From Simmondsia chinensis (Eukaryota; Streptophyta; Magnoliopsida; Caryophyllales; Simmondsiaceae): a stretch of DNA of 64,000 nucleotides. The stretch covers positions 7,138,637-7,202,636 of the forward strand of contig JAGTTD010000003.1 of the NCBI GenBank assembly GCA_018398585.1. The letters run 5' to 3'. Each line of letters starts with the position of its first letter. Within the stretch, counting starts at the first letter, position 1. Of the stretch, positions 54,358-64,000 are shown one piece after another. The notes under the pieces were generated by a model that saw nothing but the letters and a program-made list of their open reading frames with translations, was not told the DNA's origin and did not search any database. The translations under genes and the position numbers were made by a program.

Positions 54358-57300
54358 GTATCACGTCTCACCTTCTTAAAAGGTCTTTATATAGAAGATT
54401 TCTCAAATAGTCTCACTCCTAACGTGAGTAAGATCACGTGTCTGTAGACACCACATATAAGGGAAACATGCCCTTCGCTTGCCAAACCCATCGGATGTGC
54501 AGTGCACACACCATCCTTCACAGACTATAGGTAGGTGAACGTCAAGCTTAACCTTCACAAATGGCATTCAAGCACTGAATTAGAATAAATCGATACTTAA
54601 GGGTTGGAAACTTTCGATATCAATTAGAGGTTCTTTTATTATTTTTTTTACCCTACTAAATGGGCCATTTTTGCTCATGTAGCCCACTAAGCCTTTCTCA
54701 TACACAAAACCCAAACAAGGTTCTCTCTAGAATGAGAGTCGGCTTTACTATTGTCGTGTGAACCACCTCGTCCCTGTGCTAGAGGTGCAACATAGCCACC
54801 AACAGCGCTAGACCACTGCTACTGCACACTACAAATGAATCACCGCCACATAGCTGTTGTGTAACCGCCATGACCACCGATTGCTTCAATCAATCATTAG
54901 TGGTTGGAAAATGGCCTCCTACATCGAATCGGGAAATGGCCACTGGCTCTAAGGGCACAGCCATCCCTCCGCATCAGAGACAACCACCATGAGGTCACTG
55001 CCTCTCTATCTCTGTCAAACTCACTTTGATGTTGCCACTGGAGGTGGATAAACCACTGGCATTGGTGCTCACCCCTTCACGTTAATCACCATTGCTTGGT
55101 TTTAAAGTTGCAATGGAGTGTCGGAGCACTGCCGCCGCTGCCATGACTACTAGAACGAACCACCACCATCACGAGCCAATTCAACTGCCGATGATCGCTG
55201 ACGATGTTAAGACCATGCGTCGCCATCAATTAGCCTTGACAATTTAGGGTTAGCTTTTTGTTTTGGCTTTTCCCAAAATTGCCTTTAGTTATTAATCCCA
55301 TTAGGCATTTTATTTCTAATTTTGTCACCGTTCATTCCTTCTTATTTCTATTTCATTAGTGGTTGAGGTCATCCATATGTATAGATACATGTTTTACTTT
55401 CAATGTGATCGAAAGCATGTGTTTACACCCTAATTTTGAGGGGGTTGGGACAGCGCCGTTTTGAATAAAGTGCCATGTGGTTAGAACGTGAGGGCCTTCT
55501 TGAGGGAAGTCAGGCCTTTAAGTACTAAGATAATGGCATCTCGAGTCTAGCATCCTAAGAAAATAATTACCCTTGACAAGGATATAAGCTACTCGAGATT
55601 CAGGATGGTTGAAGGGTGAAGGGAGCTCGAGCTTGAGGAGCTGCCAGGAAAGTTGCAAGACAGGTGGTTTTCGGGCTCGAGGCAGTTACTTGGAGCGCAA
55701 GTTACTTGGGCGCTAACCTTAATCCAAGAGAACATGGGGTTTCTAGAGGGGATTTTCGCTAAGAATTCGGACATGTGCACTAAGGATTTCCCTCCAATAC
55801 TGAATTCAGGACACGTTCATTGAAGATTTGAGTGCACAAGAGGGAGCTTGGTGGCCAGATGTGGGTGAAGTTGTCAGAAAGATAGGAGTAGCCGTTATTT
55901 CTTGTTTTCTATAAATAAAAGACTCTGCGTCAGTCCAAAGTAGTTCATACACTCATTACTAAACTTCTTCAAGTTTTCTTTTATAGCACACTTGTGCTTT
56001 TTCCCTACGAGTAGCATAACTTAGCTAGACGTAGCGTAACGAAGATCGCTGTTGTACTTACCTTTATAGTAATACAGTTCTTGGGCTTGAGGTATGACTT
56101 CTCAGTTTCAATCTGTTCCCACAAATAGACAAGTTGAGATTTGAGGCTTTTAAGGCTTTGATGGCCATGGTTTGTCCCTTGATTGCGTTGGTCTTAACAC
56201 TATTGTCACTGCTTGGTAAGTCAGGTGAACTTAGGTTCGCGCCATTGATTAGGGCTTTGACGGCTAAAGCTTGTACCTTAATTGCGTTGGTCCTAATCTA
56301 GTGACCTGAATACGGTTTGCTCCATCTTAATCTTGTCAGACCTAAACTCATTCGAGTTATTATAAGTCAAGGTTGCTAGGCTTAAAAACCTGATTGACTC
56401 GGGCTTGTAAGTGGATTGCTGAGCTCTTGGGTTTTTCTCCACCCCAGTTCCTGACTTTTAAGTGTATGAGGAAAGGTGTATGTGGGTCTTGCTCCGTTAC
56501 TGTAACTGCTACTTGAGTTAGGTCCATATTCTTTAATTTTCTGTTAATAAGAGACATAAAAAATCTACAAAAACATTAAATAAAAGTCTTCTTAATTGAA
56601 GCGTAAGCAGAACTCATGGTATAACCGAGGTCATATACACCAACATATCACATCTTTTTCTCTGAAAACAGTGAGTAGTTGAGGTCAAAGACGCGCAGTT
56701 CGTAATTAGGCTTACTCCTTAGTTGCGGTGAGTCCCTTTCGCAGGTTTATTTTGTTTTCACATTTATGGAGACCACACACACAACTTGAAACAAAATAGA
56801 GCAAACAATATATACAATAACCAGTAATTCAACGTCCTTGTCAGATCTTTCAAAATCACTTTTCGGATCAAATTGTGCAGTAATATTTTAATTACTCGTA
56901 ATAAATGACTTTAGATTGTTAGAAAAATAAGAGAACAGTAATTAGAACTTATCTGAAAAGACGAAAACTGTTATCATGCTATGGAGTTCACCACTACCTA
57001 AAATTCATTTATGCCCCTGCACCGGCCAAACGGGACCAAATGGCACTCCGACCCTCAGAGTTAACACGACGCCCTGAACACCTATGTGCTCGAGGGCTAC
57101 CGGACTAGAATACACCCAAATCATAACTCATTTATACAAGAGAAAAAGGGGAAGAGATCATATTTTTGGTGTGTACATCAAACAAGAAAACCGATCATTA
57201 TATAGACAACACAAGAAGGTGTAACGGTTGAGGATTTATGGTGGGTTCAATGGGGCCTCAATTCAATAGAGCCTAATTCATTATTTACAGCGGCCATAAA

Positions 57301-57395
57301 CAGTAATGAACATCCATAAATTAAAAACCCGGGTTGCCAATGTTTATATGGAACAAATTTCTCACACTAAAATTGGAGCATATCCAATAATTCCC
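54358..57395. repeat. Copy 1 of a long direct duplication, split by an LTR-like insertion
   Basis: 54358-55419 matches 58078-59140 and 56808-57395 matches 59140-59720, at roughly 85 percent by eye. Shared landmarks are CTCACCTTCTTAAAAGGTC, GACACCACATATAAGGGAAA, AATCGATACTTA.GGGTTGG, GGTTGGAAAATGGCCTCCTA, GGCACTCCGACCC and AAAGGGGAAGAGATCATATT. The 1.4 kb between the two blocks is absent from copy 2. The pair may be LTRs of a retroelement or a tandem duplication. No coding frame survives in either. Confidence 0.75.
55420..56807 (+). repeat. LTR-like insertion, about 1.39 kb, probably a solo LTR
   Basis: It begins TGTTTACACCC at 55420 and a plausible end is GCAAACA at 56807. It sits between two blocks that are contiguous in the second copy of the duplication. 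A TATA box (CTATAAATAAAAG near 55911) is followed by AGTTCATACACTC and a later TTATAGTAATACAG, a promoter-to-polyadenylation order typical of a U3-R-U5 LTR. The 5-bp flanks are unclear. Part of it (56300-56527) resembles 2530-2775. Confidence 0.6.
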
Positions 57396-58077
57396 CACAT
57401 GATACAATTTTAGGGTTTAGAGGAAAAGATTAACTGAGCAAAGAAAATCATACTTGATGGTATCAATGTCTTTTGGACTTGAATCGATACCTAGTGAGTA
57501 CGCATGTCTTAAAACCTTACAAGGTAAACTAAGTTTTGAACTTGAAAGTTATTGTGAAGAACATACACACCCACTTCATGTAACTTCAGTATTGAGATGC
57601 ATTCTGCTAATATGACTTGTAAAGCCCCTTACAGCAACATGAAACATGGGTTCTCAGGAACGCTCTAGAGAGTAAGCCCATACTCCAGACAAAAGATGAC
57701 TAAAACCCTCACATTCCATAGGTCCATTAGGTGTGCTACCCCACACCACCATCACATGCTATGGACATCATTAAGAGCATAGAGCTCATTCTCACCATCA
57801 TGGCAGATCGGCGTGTTAATCAAGTGTGCTGCCCCACATCACCATAATAGGCTATGAACAACATTAAGAGCATTAAGCTTAGCCTTAATGTCATGACAGT
57901 ATCGACAGACCCTTAAGCCACAAAAACAGCAATACCTTGGCATGGGCTCGAGCTGCTAAATTTCATTTTTCCTAACCATGACTTTGTTTGACCCGTTGAA
58001 CTTGTGAATAATTCTCGAGATGGGGGACCCATCAAAATCAAGACACATAAATGGGCTTAAGCCTCATTCCCTTTGCT
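57396..58077. repeat. Intervening segment with an internal tandem repeat of about 105 bp
   Basis: Lies between the two copies of the long duplication. 57720-57808 and 57825-57905 are diverged repeats with GTGTGCTACCCCACA, CTATGGACA/CTATGAACA and CATTAAGAGCAT blocks. If the flanking copies are LTRs, this would be the shrunken internal region. There is no primer site or polypurine tract to prove it. Confidence 0.5.
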
Positions 58078-59720
58078 GTATCACGCCTCACCTTCTTAAA
58101 AGGTCGTTATATAGAAGATCCGTCAAACAGTCTCACTCCTAACTCAAGTAAGATCACATGTGTTTGTAGACACCACATATAAGGGAAACATGTCCTTCGT
58201 TCGCCAAACCCATTAGGTGTGCAGTGCACACACCATCCTTCACGGACTAAAGGTTGGTGAACATCAAGCTCGACCTTCACAAATGGCATTCAAGCATTAA
58301 ATTAGAATAAATCGATACTTATGGGTTGGAAAATTTCAGTATCAATTAAAGTAGCTTTCATTTTTTTTTTTTTTACCTAACTAAATGGGCCATTTTTGCT
58401 CATGTAAGGCCAACTAAGCCTTTCTCATACATAAAACCCTAACAAGGTTCTCTCTAAAATGAGATTCACCTTTACTATCGCTGCGTGAATCACCTCATCC
58501 CCATACTAGAGGTGCAGCAGAGCCACCAATGGCGCTAGACCACCACTGCCACGCACTACAAACGAACCACCGCTACAAGAATAGTTGTGTAACCGCCATG
58601 ACCAACGGTTGCCTTAATCAGCCATTGGTGGTTGGAAAATGGCCTCCTACATCGAACCGGGAAACCACTGCTGGCCCTAAGGGCACAGCCACTGCCCGTT
58701 CAACCCCTACAAGGCCACTTCCTCTCTCTCTCTGTCACACTCACTTCGACCTCGCCGTCGGAGGTGGATGAACCACCGGTATTGGTGCTCACTCGCTCAA
58801 GTTAATCACCATCGCCTGGTTTTAAAGTTGCAGTGGAGCGTCAGAGCCCTGCCGATTCCATGACTACTAGAAATGAACCACCATTGTTGGGAGCCGATTC
58901 GATCACTAATGCTCGTTGACGAAGTTACGACCAGGTGCCGCCGCCGATTAGCCGTGACAATTCATGGTTCGCTTTTTGTTTTGGTTTTTCCCAAAATTGT
59001 TTTTAGTTATAAATCCCATTAGGCATTTTATTTTTGATTTTGTCATTGTTCATTCCTTCCAATTTCTACTTCATTAGTGGTTGGTATTATCCATATTTTT
59101 AGATGCAAGTTCTACCTTTAATTTGATCGAAAGCATATGTATAATAATCAATAATTCAACGTCCTCGTCAAATCTTTCAAACATCATTTTTCAAATCAAA
59201 TTATACAGTAATATTTTAGTTACTCGTAATAAACAACTTTAGATTGTTAGAAAAATAAGAGAAGTGTAATTAGAATTTATCTAAAAAGACGAAGACTGTT
59301 GTCGTGCCTTGGAGTTCACCACGGCCCGAAAGTCATTTATGCCCCCACATCGGTACAATTGAAATCAAATGGCACTCCGACCCGCAAAAGTTAACATGAC
59401 AACCGAAACAACTATGTACTCGAGGGTTATTGGACTAGAATACACCCAAATCATTGCTCAATTATATGGGAGAAAAAGGGGAAGAGATCATATTTTTGGT
59501 GTGTACATCAAACAAGAAAACCGATCATCATATGGACAATACAAGAAGGTGTAATAGTTGACAATCTATGGCTGGCCATTCAATGACATGATTCAACAGG
59601 GCCTTGATTCAATAGGGCGTAATTCATTATTTACAGCGGCCATAAACGGTAACGAAAAATCATAAAATAAAAACACCGGATTACCAATATTTATGTGGAA
59701 CATATTGTGAAGCATATCCA
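58078..59720. repeat. Copy 2 of the long direct duplication, uninterrupted
   Basis: Continuous version of 54358-57395 without the 55420-56807 insertion, so it shows the older arrangement. The junction equivalent to the insertion point is near 59139 (GATCGAAAGCATATGTATAA). Short frames at 58529 and 59369 have no motif. Confidence 0.75.
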
Positions 59721-60196
59721 AAATGGACACCCCAGGAAATAGGGAAGTAAGTCAAAAATAACAAACATGCAAAAAAGAAGGAAAAAAGGCACATATCCCC
59801 TGAATAAATTAGATACATAATTTAATGATATCTCACATTAACTTGAGATATTACTCAATTAAGAAAAAAAATAACTTTGGGATACCTCCAATACACGTCC
59901 CAAGGAAATGCGTTATTTAGCTTGATATATAATTCTACTTTTGTCGGATGTCTCGGAGGTCATGACCTAAAACTAAAAATGAAGAAAGATGGTGTTGGAT
60001 CTTGGAGCCGTTGCCTTAACTGTATGAATTTTGTAAAATAATTATTTGTTATTATCCAAGAGTCAATGGAGGCTATTCTCCCCCCCAAAAAAATGAACAT
60101 ATTGGATTCGGCCCTCGTCAAGCAGGTTAATTTAAGTGTCGAACATGTTTTAAACCCAGTCAAGATCAAGTAATGTTTGCTCAAGTCATTCAATTG
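59721..60196. other. AT-rich spacer, nothing recognised
   Basis: No gene or repeat boundary supported. Its right edge is the copia LTR start. Confidence 0.5.
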
Positions 60197-60254
60197 TGTT
60201 AGGAAAATGTCTCAAAATTACTTGGCATATTAAGGAGAAGGGCCATGAGGAGGT

Positions 60255-60352
60255 CGATCGATCGAGGTGGAGCTCGATCGATCGGGAAAGTTACGTAAAA
60301 GCAGGACGCCTCCAGTAAGCAGGCCGATCGATCGGGACTCCCCGATCGATCG
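60255..60352. promoter_or_regulatory. Four CGATCGATCG palindromes upstream of the LTR TATA box
   Basis: The perfect 10-bp palindrome occurs at 60255-60264, 60275-60284, 60325-60334 and 60343-60352, all within 100 bases and ending about 20 bases before the TATA box. The position in U3 suggests enhancer or repressor sites. No binding factor can be named. Confidence 0.6.
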
Positions 60353-60373
60353 AGAAGCGCAATTTTTCAGCGC

Positions 60374-60383
60374 CTATATATTG
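60374..60383 (+). promoter_or_regulatory. TATA box of the Tork-type LTR
   Basis: CTATATATTG, about 290 bases before the LTR end, in the expected position for an LTR promoter. Transcription would start around 60405. Confidence 0.65.
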
Positions 60384-60672
60384 AGACGTAGGGTTACGTC
60401 ATTAATCGTCCAAATTCAAAGTGAGGTTTTCCCAGCGGTGCCGCCACCAAACAAAATTGTGAGTGAGAGAGAATATTATAATTCTTCTTTTGATTCAATA
60501 ATAAAAGCTTCAATCTTCGCCCGTGGTTTTCTCCCCTTTCGATTGTAAAGGGGTTTCCACGTAAATCATTGTGTTGATTGTTTCTTTTCTCTTTTAGTCC
60601 ATTTATTTCTCGTTCTTGTCGTGGTATTTGATTCGATTGTGATTCGGGAGAATTGTTTATTTCCGCACAAAT

Positions 60673-60684
60673 TGGTATCAGAGC
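60673..60684 (+). other. tRNA-Met primer binding site, perfect
   Basis: TGGTATCAGAGC, matching the initiator tRNA-Met 3-prime end at all 12 positions, just inside the 5-prime LTR. Confidence 0.93.
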
Positions 60685-60705
60685 TTGGTTCTTCGAATTG
60701 ATACA

Positions 60706-61380
60706 ATGGCATCAGGTATTAAAACCGAGGTAGAGAAGTTCAATGGTCAGGGAAGCTTCAGCTTATGGCAAGTCCGTGTGAAAGGACTCCTGACTCAGAA
60801 CAGCTTGAAGAAAGCGTTGGAGGGGAAAGAGAAGAAACTCGAGACTATGACCGAGGCACAATGGGAAGAGATGGATGATAAGGCTCTCACGGCGATACAG
60901 ATGTGTTTGGCCGATGATGTTCTGTCAGAGGTCTTGGAGATGGCAACCGCAAAGGAGTTATGGGAGAAATTGTTAGACATATTTTGCCACAAGTAAGTCT
61001 CCAACAAACTCGCAGTGATGCGTCGGTTGTTCACTTTCCGTATGACAGAAGGTACATCTCTTAAAAACCATCTTAGCGAGTTTACCCCTATTATACAAGA
61101 ATTAAAGGAATTGGATGATGTCCCTAAGGACGAGGATCAAGCTATGATATTACTGTGTTCGCTCTCTAATTCGTATAAGGGCTTCGTAGAAAGCATGATA
61201 TACGGAGGTAGGCCAACCATTACTGTTGATGAAGTAAAAAGAAACCTTGTGAGTAAAGAACGGGTAGATAGGGAATTATCTGACTCGGTGAATGACTTAG
61301 ATAGTGGTTTGCAAGTGAGAGGTAGACCAGAATATAGGGGATCCAATGATGGAAATAAGTCTAGGTCTAAATCTACATAA
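60706..61380 (+). pseudogene. Copia gag, Tork type, with one in-frame stop
   Basis: It starts at ATG 60706 (MASGIKTEVEKFNGQGSF), 21 bases after the primer site; an upstream ATG in the same frame would begin inside the primer site. The UBN2/gag region reads FSLWQVRVKGLLTQ, AKELWEKL and then a TAA at 60994-60996. The same frame continues as FRMTEGTSLKNHLSEFT and KDEDQAMILLCSLSNSYKGF to a stop at 61380. The zinc knuckle follows in another frame. One stop and one frameshift are the only lesions. Gag forms the virus-like particle that packages element RNA. Confidence 0.88.
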
Positions 61381-62092
61381 GAACCTGTCGTGCCATTATT
61401 GTCAAAAGAAAGGGCACATAAAGAAAAACTGTTACAAATATAAGAATAAATCGAAAGAGGGTAACAGGGGTGATCAGCGCAAAGATAAGTCCGCTGAGGC
61501 TAGTGTTGTAGAGGAGGATAGTGAAGGGGAGTTTCTATTAGTTGTTGATTCTCAGTCCAGGCCCAAGGATAAGTGGGTCATGGATTCGGGTTGTTCATAT
61601 CACGTTACTCCAAATAGAGAGTGGTTTTCCACGTATAAGTCTATACAGGGTGGAGTTGTCTTGATGAGTAATGATGCTGCTTGTAAGGTAGTGGGGATTG
61701 GGATAGTCCGTGTGAGAATGTTTGATGGGGCTATTAAAACCTTGAGTGATGTACTTCAAGTCCCAGATTTAAAGAAGAACTTGATTTCTCTAGGTACCCT
61801 TGAGTCTAGTGGGTACAACTACACTGCTGAAGGTGAAGTCATGCGGGTCAGTAAGGGTGCTTTAATTGTGATGAAAGGAAATAGGGTTGGTACTTTGTAT
61901 GAGCTTGCATGTACAACCGTGACAGGTTCAGTTGCTGTTTCCACATTTGTTATGGCAGATGCAGAGACCACAAGATTGTGGCACATGAGAGTGGGTCACA
62001 TTGGTGATAAGGCATTGTCTGAGCTGAGTAAGAGGGGACTGCTTTGTGGTCAGTCAACAGGACTGATGGAATTCTGTGAGCATTGTATTTAG
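61381..62092 (+). pseudogene. Zinc knuckle, protease and pre-integrase of the Tork-type element
   Basis: The CCHC knuckle CHYCQKKGHIKKNC lies at 61391-61432. The acidic/basic linker leads to the protease motif WVMDSGCSYHVT, with DSGC in place of DSGA, a common variant in this lineage. Then come VLQVPDLKKNLISLG and the pre-integrase segment LWHMRVGHIGDKALSEL with CEHC. The frame is open from 61346 to a TAG at 62090-62092, which lies inside the normally continuous pre-integrase to integrase region. Confidence 0.9.
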
Positions 62093-62920
62093 GGGAAGCA
62101 GAAGAGAGTCAGCTTCAAGTCAACAGTGTATCAAACAAAGGGAATGTTAGATTACATACATTCTGATTTGTGGGGACCTTCCAGAGTGGCTTCTAAAGGT
62201 GGGTCCAGGTATTTTCTAACGTTTACTGATGATTACTCACGCAAAGTTTGGGTCTATTTTCTGAAGCAGAAAAATGAAGTTTATGATGTCTTCAAGAAAT
62301 TGAAGATTCTGCTTGAAAAACAGACAGGGAAGCCGATCAAGAGGTTGAGGACTGATAATGGTCTTGAGTTCGTTGAAGGTGACTTCACTAGATTTTGTGA
62401 AGATCAGGGTATAGTTAGACACAGGACATGTACAGGTCGACCTCAACAAAATGGAGTGGCTGAAAGGTTAAACAGGAAGTTACTTGAGAAGGCTCGATGT
62501 ATGCTTTCAAATGTAGGTTTAAAAAGAGAATGGTGGGCAGAAGCAGTTAGCATGGCTTGCTATCTTGTGAACAAGACACCGCATTCCTCATTACAGATGA
62601 AGACACTTGAGGAGGTATGGTATGGTTCTACTTCTGATTATTCTCATATTAAAGTTTTTGATTGTCTTGTATATGCATATGTTAATGATGGAAAGCTGAA
62701 GCCTAGGGCCAAGAAATGCATCTTTCTTGGTTATTCGTCAGGTGTGAAGGGATATAGACTGTGGGATCCCAGTGCTCAGACGTTTCTGACTAGTAGAGAT
62801 GTTACCTTTGATGAGTCTGCTCTACTACATCCGCCACACACACCCTCCATTAATAGTGATTCAGTTCAGGTTGAGACACCTGATGTTGCAGAGATACAGC
62901 CAGATCAGCAGGTTGTTTAG
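62093..62920 (+). pseudogene. Integrase of the Tork-type element, catalytic triad kept
   Basis: Continues in the same frame after the TAG. It carries the first aspartate in YIHSDLWGP, FTDDYSRKVWVYFL, the second aspartate in RLRTDNGLEF and the glutamate in NGVAERLN. It then runs through the core end (REWWAEAVSMACYLVNK), FLGYSSGVKGYRLWDP and SRDVTFDES. Open for 264 codons from 62126 to a TAG at 62918-62920. It is the best-preserved integrase in the window, and its three acidic residues are all present. Confidence 0.92.
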
Positions 62921-63353
62921 CTAGAGAGTATTCCAGTACCTCAGGTACGGGTTTCTGATGTTGTTACTGATAATGCAGAAACAGGTCAGCAGGTGGAGAA
63001 TTACACTATAGCTGGTGGTAGACCGAGGCAACAGATCAGGCCTCCAGAGATATGGTTATGAGGAGATGATTGCTTATGCCCTTACTACTGCTGAGTCTTT
63101 AGATGACAGTGAGCCGACTTCATATTCAGAGGCTGTATCGAGATCAGATGCTGAGAAGTGGCTTGTTGCTATGAATGAAGAGATGCAGTCTCTTCATAAG
63201 AATCAGACTTGGGAACTGGTGAAGCCTCCAACAGGGAAAAGACTAGTTGGATGCAAGTGGGTCTTCAAGAGAAAAGAGGGCATTCCTGGAGTGGAAGATG
63301 CGAGGTACATGGCATGTCTCGTAGCTAAAGGCTACAGTCAGCATGAGACATGA
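62921..63353 (+). pseudogene. Linker and start of reverse transcriptase
   Basis: The linker is acidic and contains a frameshift around 63010-63060. From there the frame is open through EPTSYSEAVSRSDAEKW, NEEMQSLHKNQTWELV, CKWVFKRKEG and CLVAKGYSQ, the first motifs of copia RT. Sequence then jumps: the ETFSPV motif, first catalytic aspartate, LYGLKQ and YVDD box are absent. Confidence 0.87.
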
Positions 63354-64000
63354 AACATGTTGATGATTTAAAATCTATGCTGAAGAGTGAGTTTGAGATG
63401 AAAGATGTTGGAGCAGCTAAGAAGATCTTAGGCATGGAAATTCGTAGAGACCGAGAAGCTGAAAAATTATACTTGTCTCAGGAGAAGTATATTGAGAAGG
63501 TACAGGTTTCATATGAAGGATGCTAATCTAGTTAGCACGTCCTTAGCAGCTCACTTCAGACTCTCAGCATTAGATTCGCCTCAAACTGAGGAGGATGTTA
63601 GGTACATGTCTTAGATTCCCTATTCTAGTCCAGTGAGCAGTATTATGTATGCGATGGTTTGCACACGTCCAAATATTGCTTTTGCAGTGAGCAGAGTTAG
63701 TAGGTACATGGCGAATCCGGGTAAAGAGCATTGGCATGCAGTGAAGTGGATTCTCAGGTATCTTTGTGGAACTTTTGATATTTGTTTGGAATATGGGAAA
63801 AGTAAGTGTTGTTTAGTTGGGTATGTAGATTCTGATTATGGTGGAGACCTCGATAAGAGGAAGTCCACATCAAGGTATGTGTTTTGTTTAGGTGACACAG
63901 CTATCAGTTGGAGAGGTGTTTACAGTCTGTTACAGCACAGTCTACTACCGAGGCCGAGTATATGGCAGTTACAGAAGCATTCAAAGAAGCCGTCTGGTTG
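63354..64000 (+). pseudogene. RT thumb and RNase H after a deletion, cut by the window end
   Basis: Directly after GYSQHE the sequence reads KHVDDLKSMLKSEFEMKDVG, which normally lies well over a hundred residues further on, after the YVDD box. A deletion of several hundred bases therefore removed the polymerase core. Downstream are KKILGMEIRRDREAEKLYLS, a frameshift near 63505, stops, then YAMVCTRPNIAFAVSRVSRY and RNase H with GYVDSDYGGDLDKRKS in different frames. The part from 63900 on is frameshifted. It continues past 64000. Confidence 0.85.

Larger units (their letters stand above)
60197..60669 (+). repeat. 5-prime LTR of the Tork-type element, about 473 bp
   Basis: Starts TGTTAGGAAAATG and ends TTTCCGCACA, three bases before the primer site. 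It holds four CGATCGATCG palindromes, a TATA box (CTATATATTG at 60374) and an AATAATAAAAG polyadenylation-like signal near 60500. The partner LTR is outside the window, so the exact start (60195 or 60197) is not confirmed. Confidence 0.82.
60197..64000 (+). mobile_element. Tork-type Ty1/copia retrotransposon, runs off the window
   Basis: 5-prime LTR (60197-60669), perfect tRNA-Met primer site (60673-60684), gag from 60706, CCHC knuckle, protease, integrase, RT and RNase H in copia order. The protease to integrase sequence has the features of the Tork lineage, which includes Tnt1-type elements. The coding region is less decayed than in the other copies. Lesions are isolated stops at 60994-60996, 62090-62092 and 62918-62920, two or three frameshifts, and a deletion in RT near 63350. 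The 3-prime LTR lies beyond 64000, if it exists. Confidence 0.9.

Overview
The window is AT-rich nuclear DNA of a flowering plant, most likely a eudicot. The evidence is the repeat content: several Ty1/copia lineages with plant-type tRNA-Met primer sites, Au-type SINEs ending in TTG repeats, a plant RTE-type LINE relic, hAT, CACTA and Mutator-like non-autonomous elements, and long foldback elements. I found no intact host gene, and nearly every recognisable coding stretch is a decayed copia gag or pol. The species cannot be named from the sequence.

Layout. 1-2460 is unrecognised. 2461-7315 holds small DNA transposons and one SINE: a hAT element with a perfect 8-bp target duplication (2990-4017), a nested inverted-repeat element (4270-5775) with an Au SINE inside, and a Mutator-like MITE (6023-6419). 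7321-11452 is a structurally complete but broken minus-strand copia element with 143-bp LTRs and target duplication CAAAT. 11503-11697 is a SINE-like insertion in which an Au body is joined to a 5S rRNA piece. 12510-14025 has dispersed repeats split by an LTR (13092-13657). 14417-15246 is a LINE 3-prime relic with an Au-like tail, and 16314-16699 is a second MITE of the 6023 family. 16862-22740 is a plus-strand copia element lacking its 3-prime LTR, with a hAT element inserted in its gag/protease region. 22741-26503 holds a tRNA-like sequence, a hAT-like repeat, a foldback element and a solo LTR (26080-26503, target duplication ATATG).

26677-46720 is one 20-kb nest. A plus-strand copia host is interrupted in gag by a minus-strand copia element with about 2.1-kb LTRs (28089-36717). 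It is interrupted again in reverse transcriptase by a plus-strand element (39211-45548) with twin 1092-bp LTRs and target duplication GGACC. 46721-60196 has few recognisable features: an Au SINE (48649-48869), a hAT-like MITE, a foldback element full of CCGCG half-palindromes, the right end of a CACTA element, and a long direct duplication (54358-57395 and 58078-59720) whose first copy is split by an LTR-like insertion. 60197-64000 is the 5-prime part of a Tork-type copia element that leaves the window. It has four CGATCGATCG palindromes upstream of its TATA box and a deletion of the reverse transcriptase core.

No copia copy here could act alone: each has stops, frameshifts, deletions or substituted catalytic residues. 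The points most worth a second look are the 5S/Au chimera, the dense hairpin arrays in the leader of the 28089-36717 element, and a shared non-canonical primer-site region in the family represented at 16862 and 39211.
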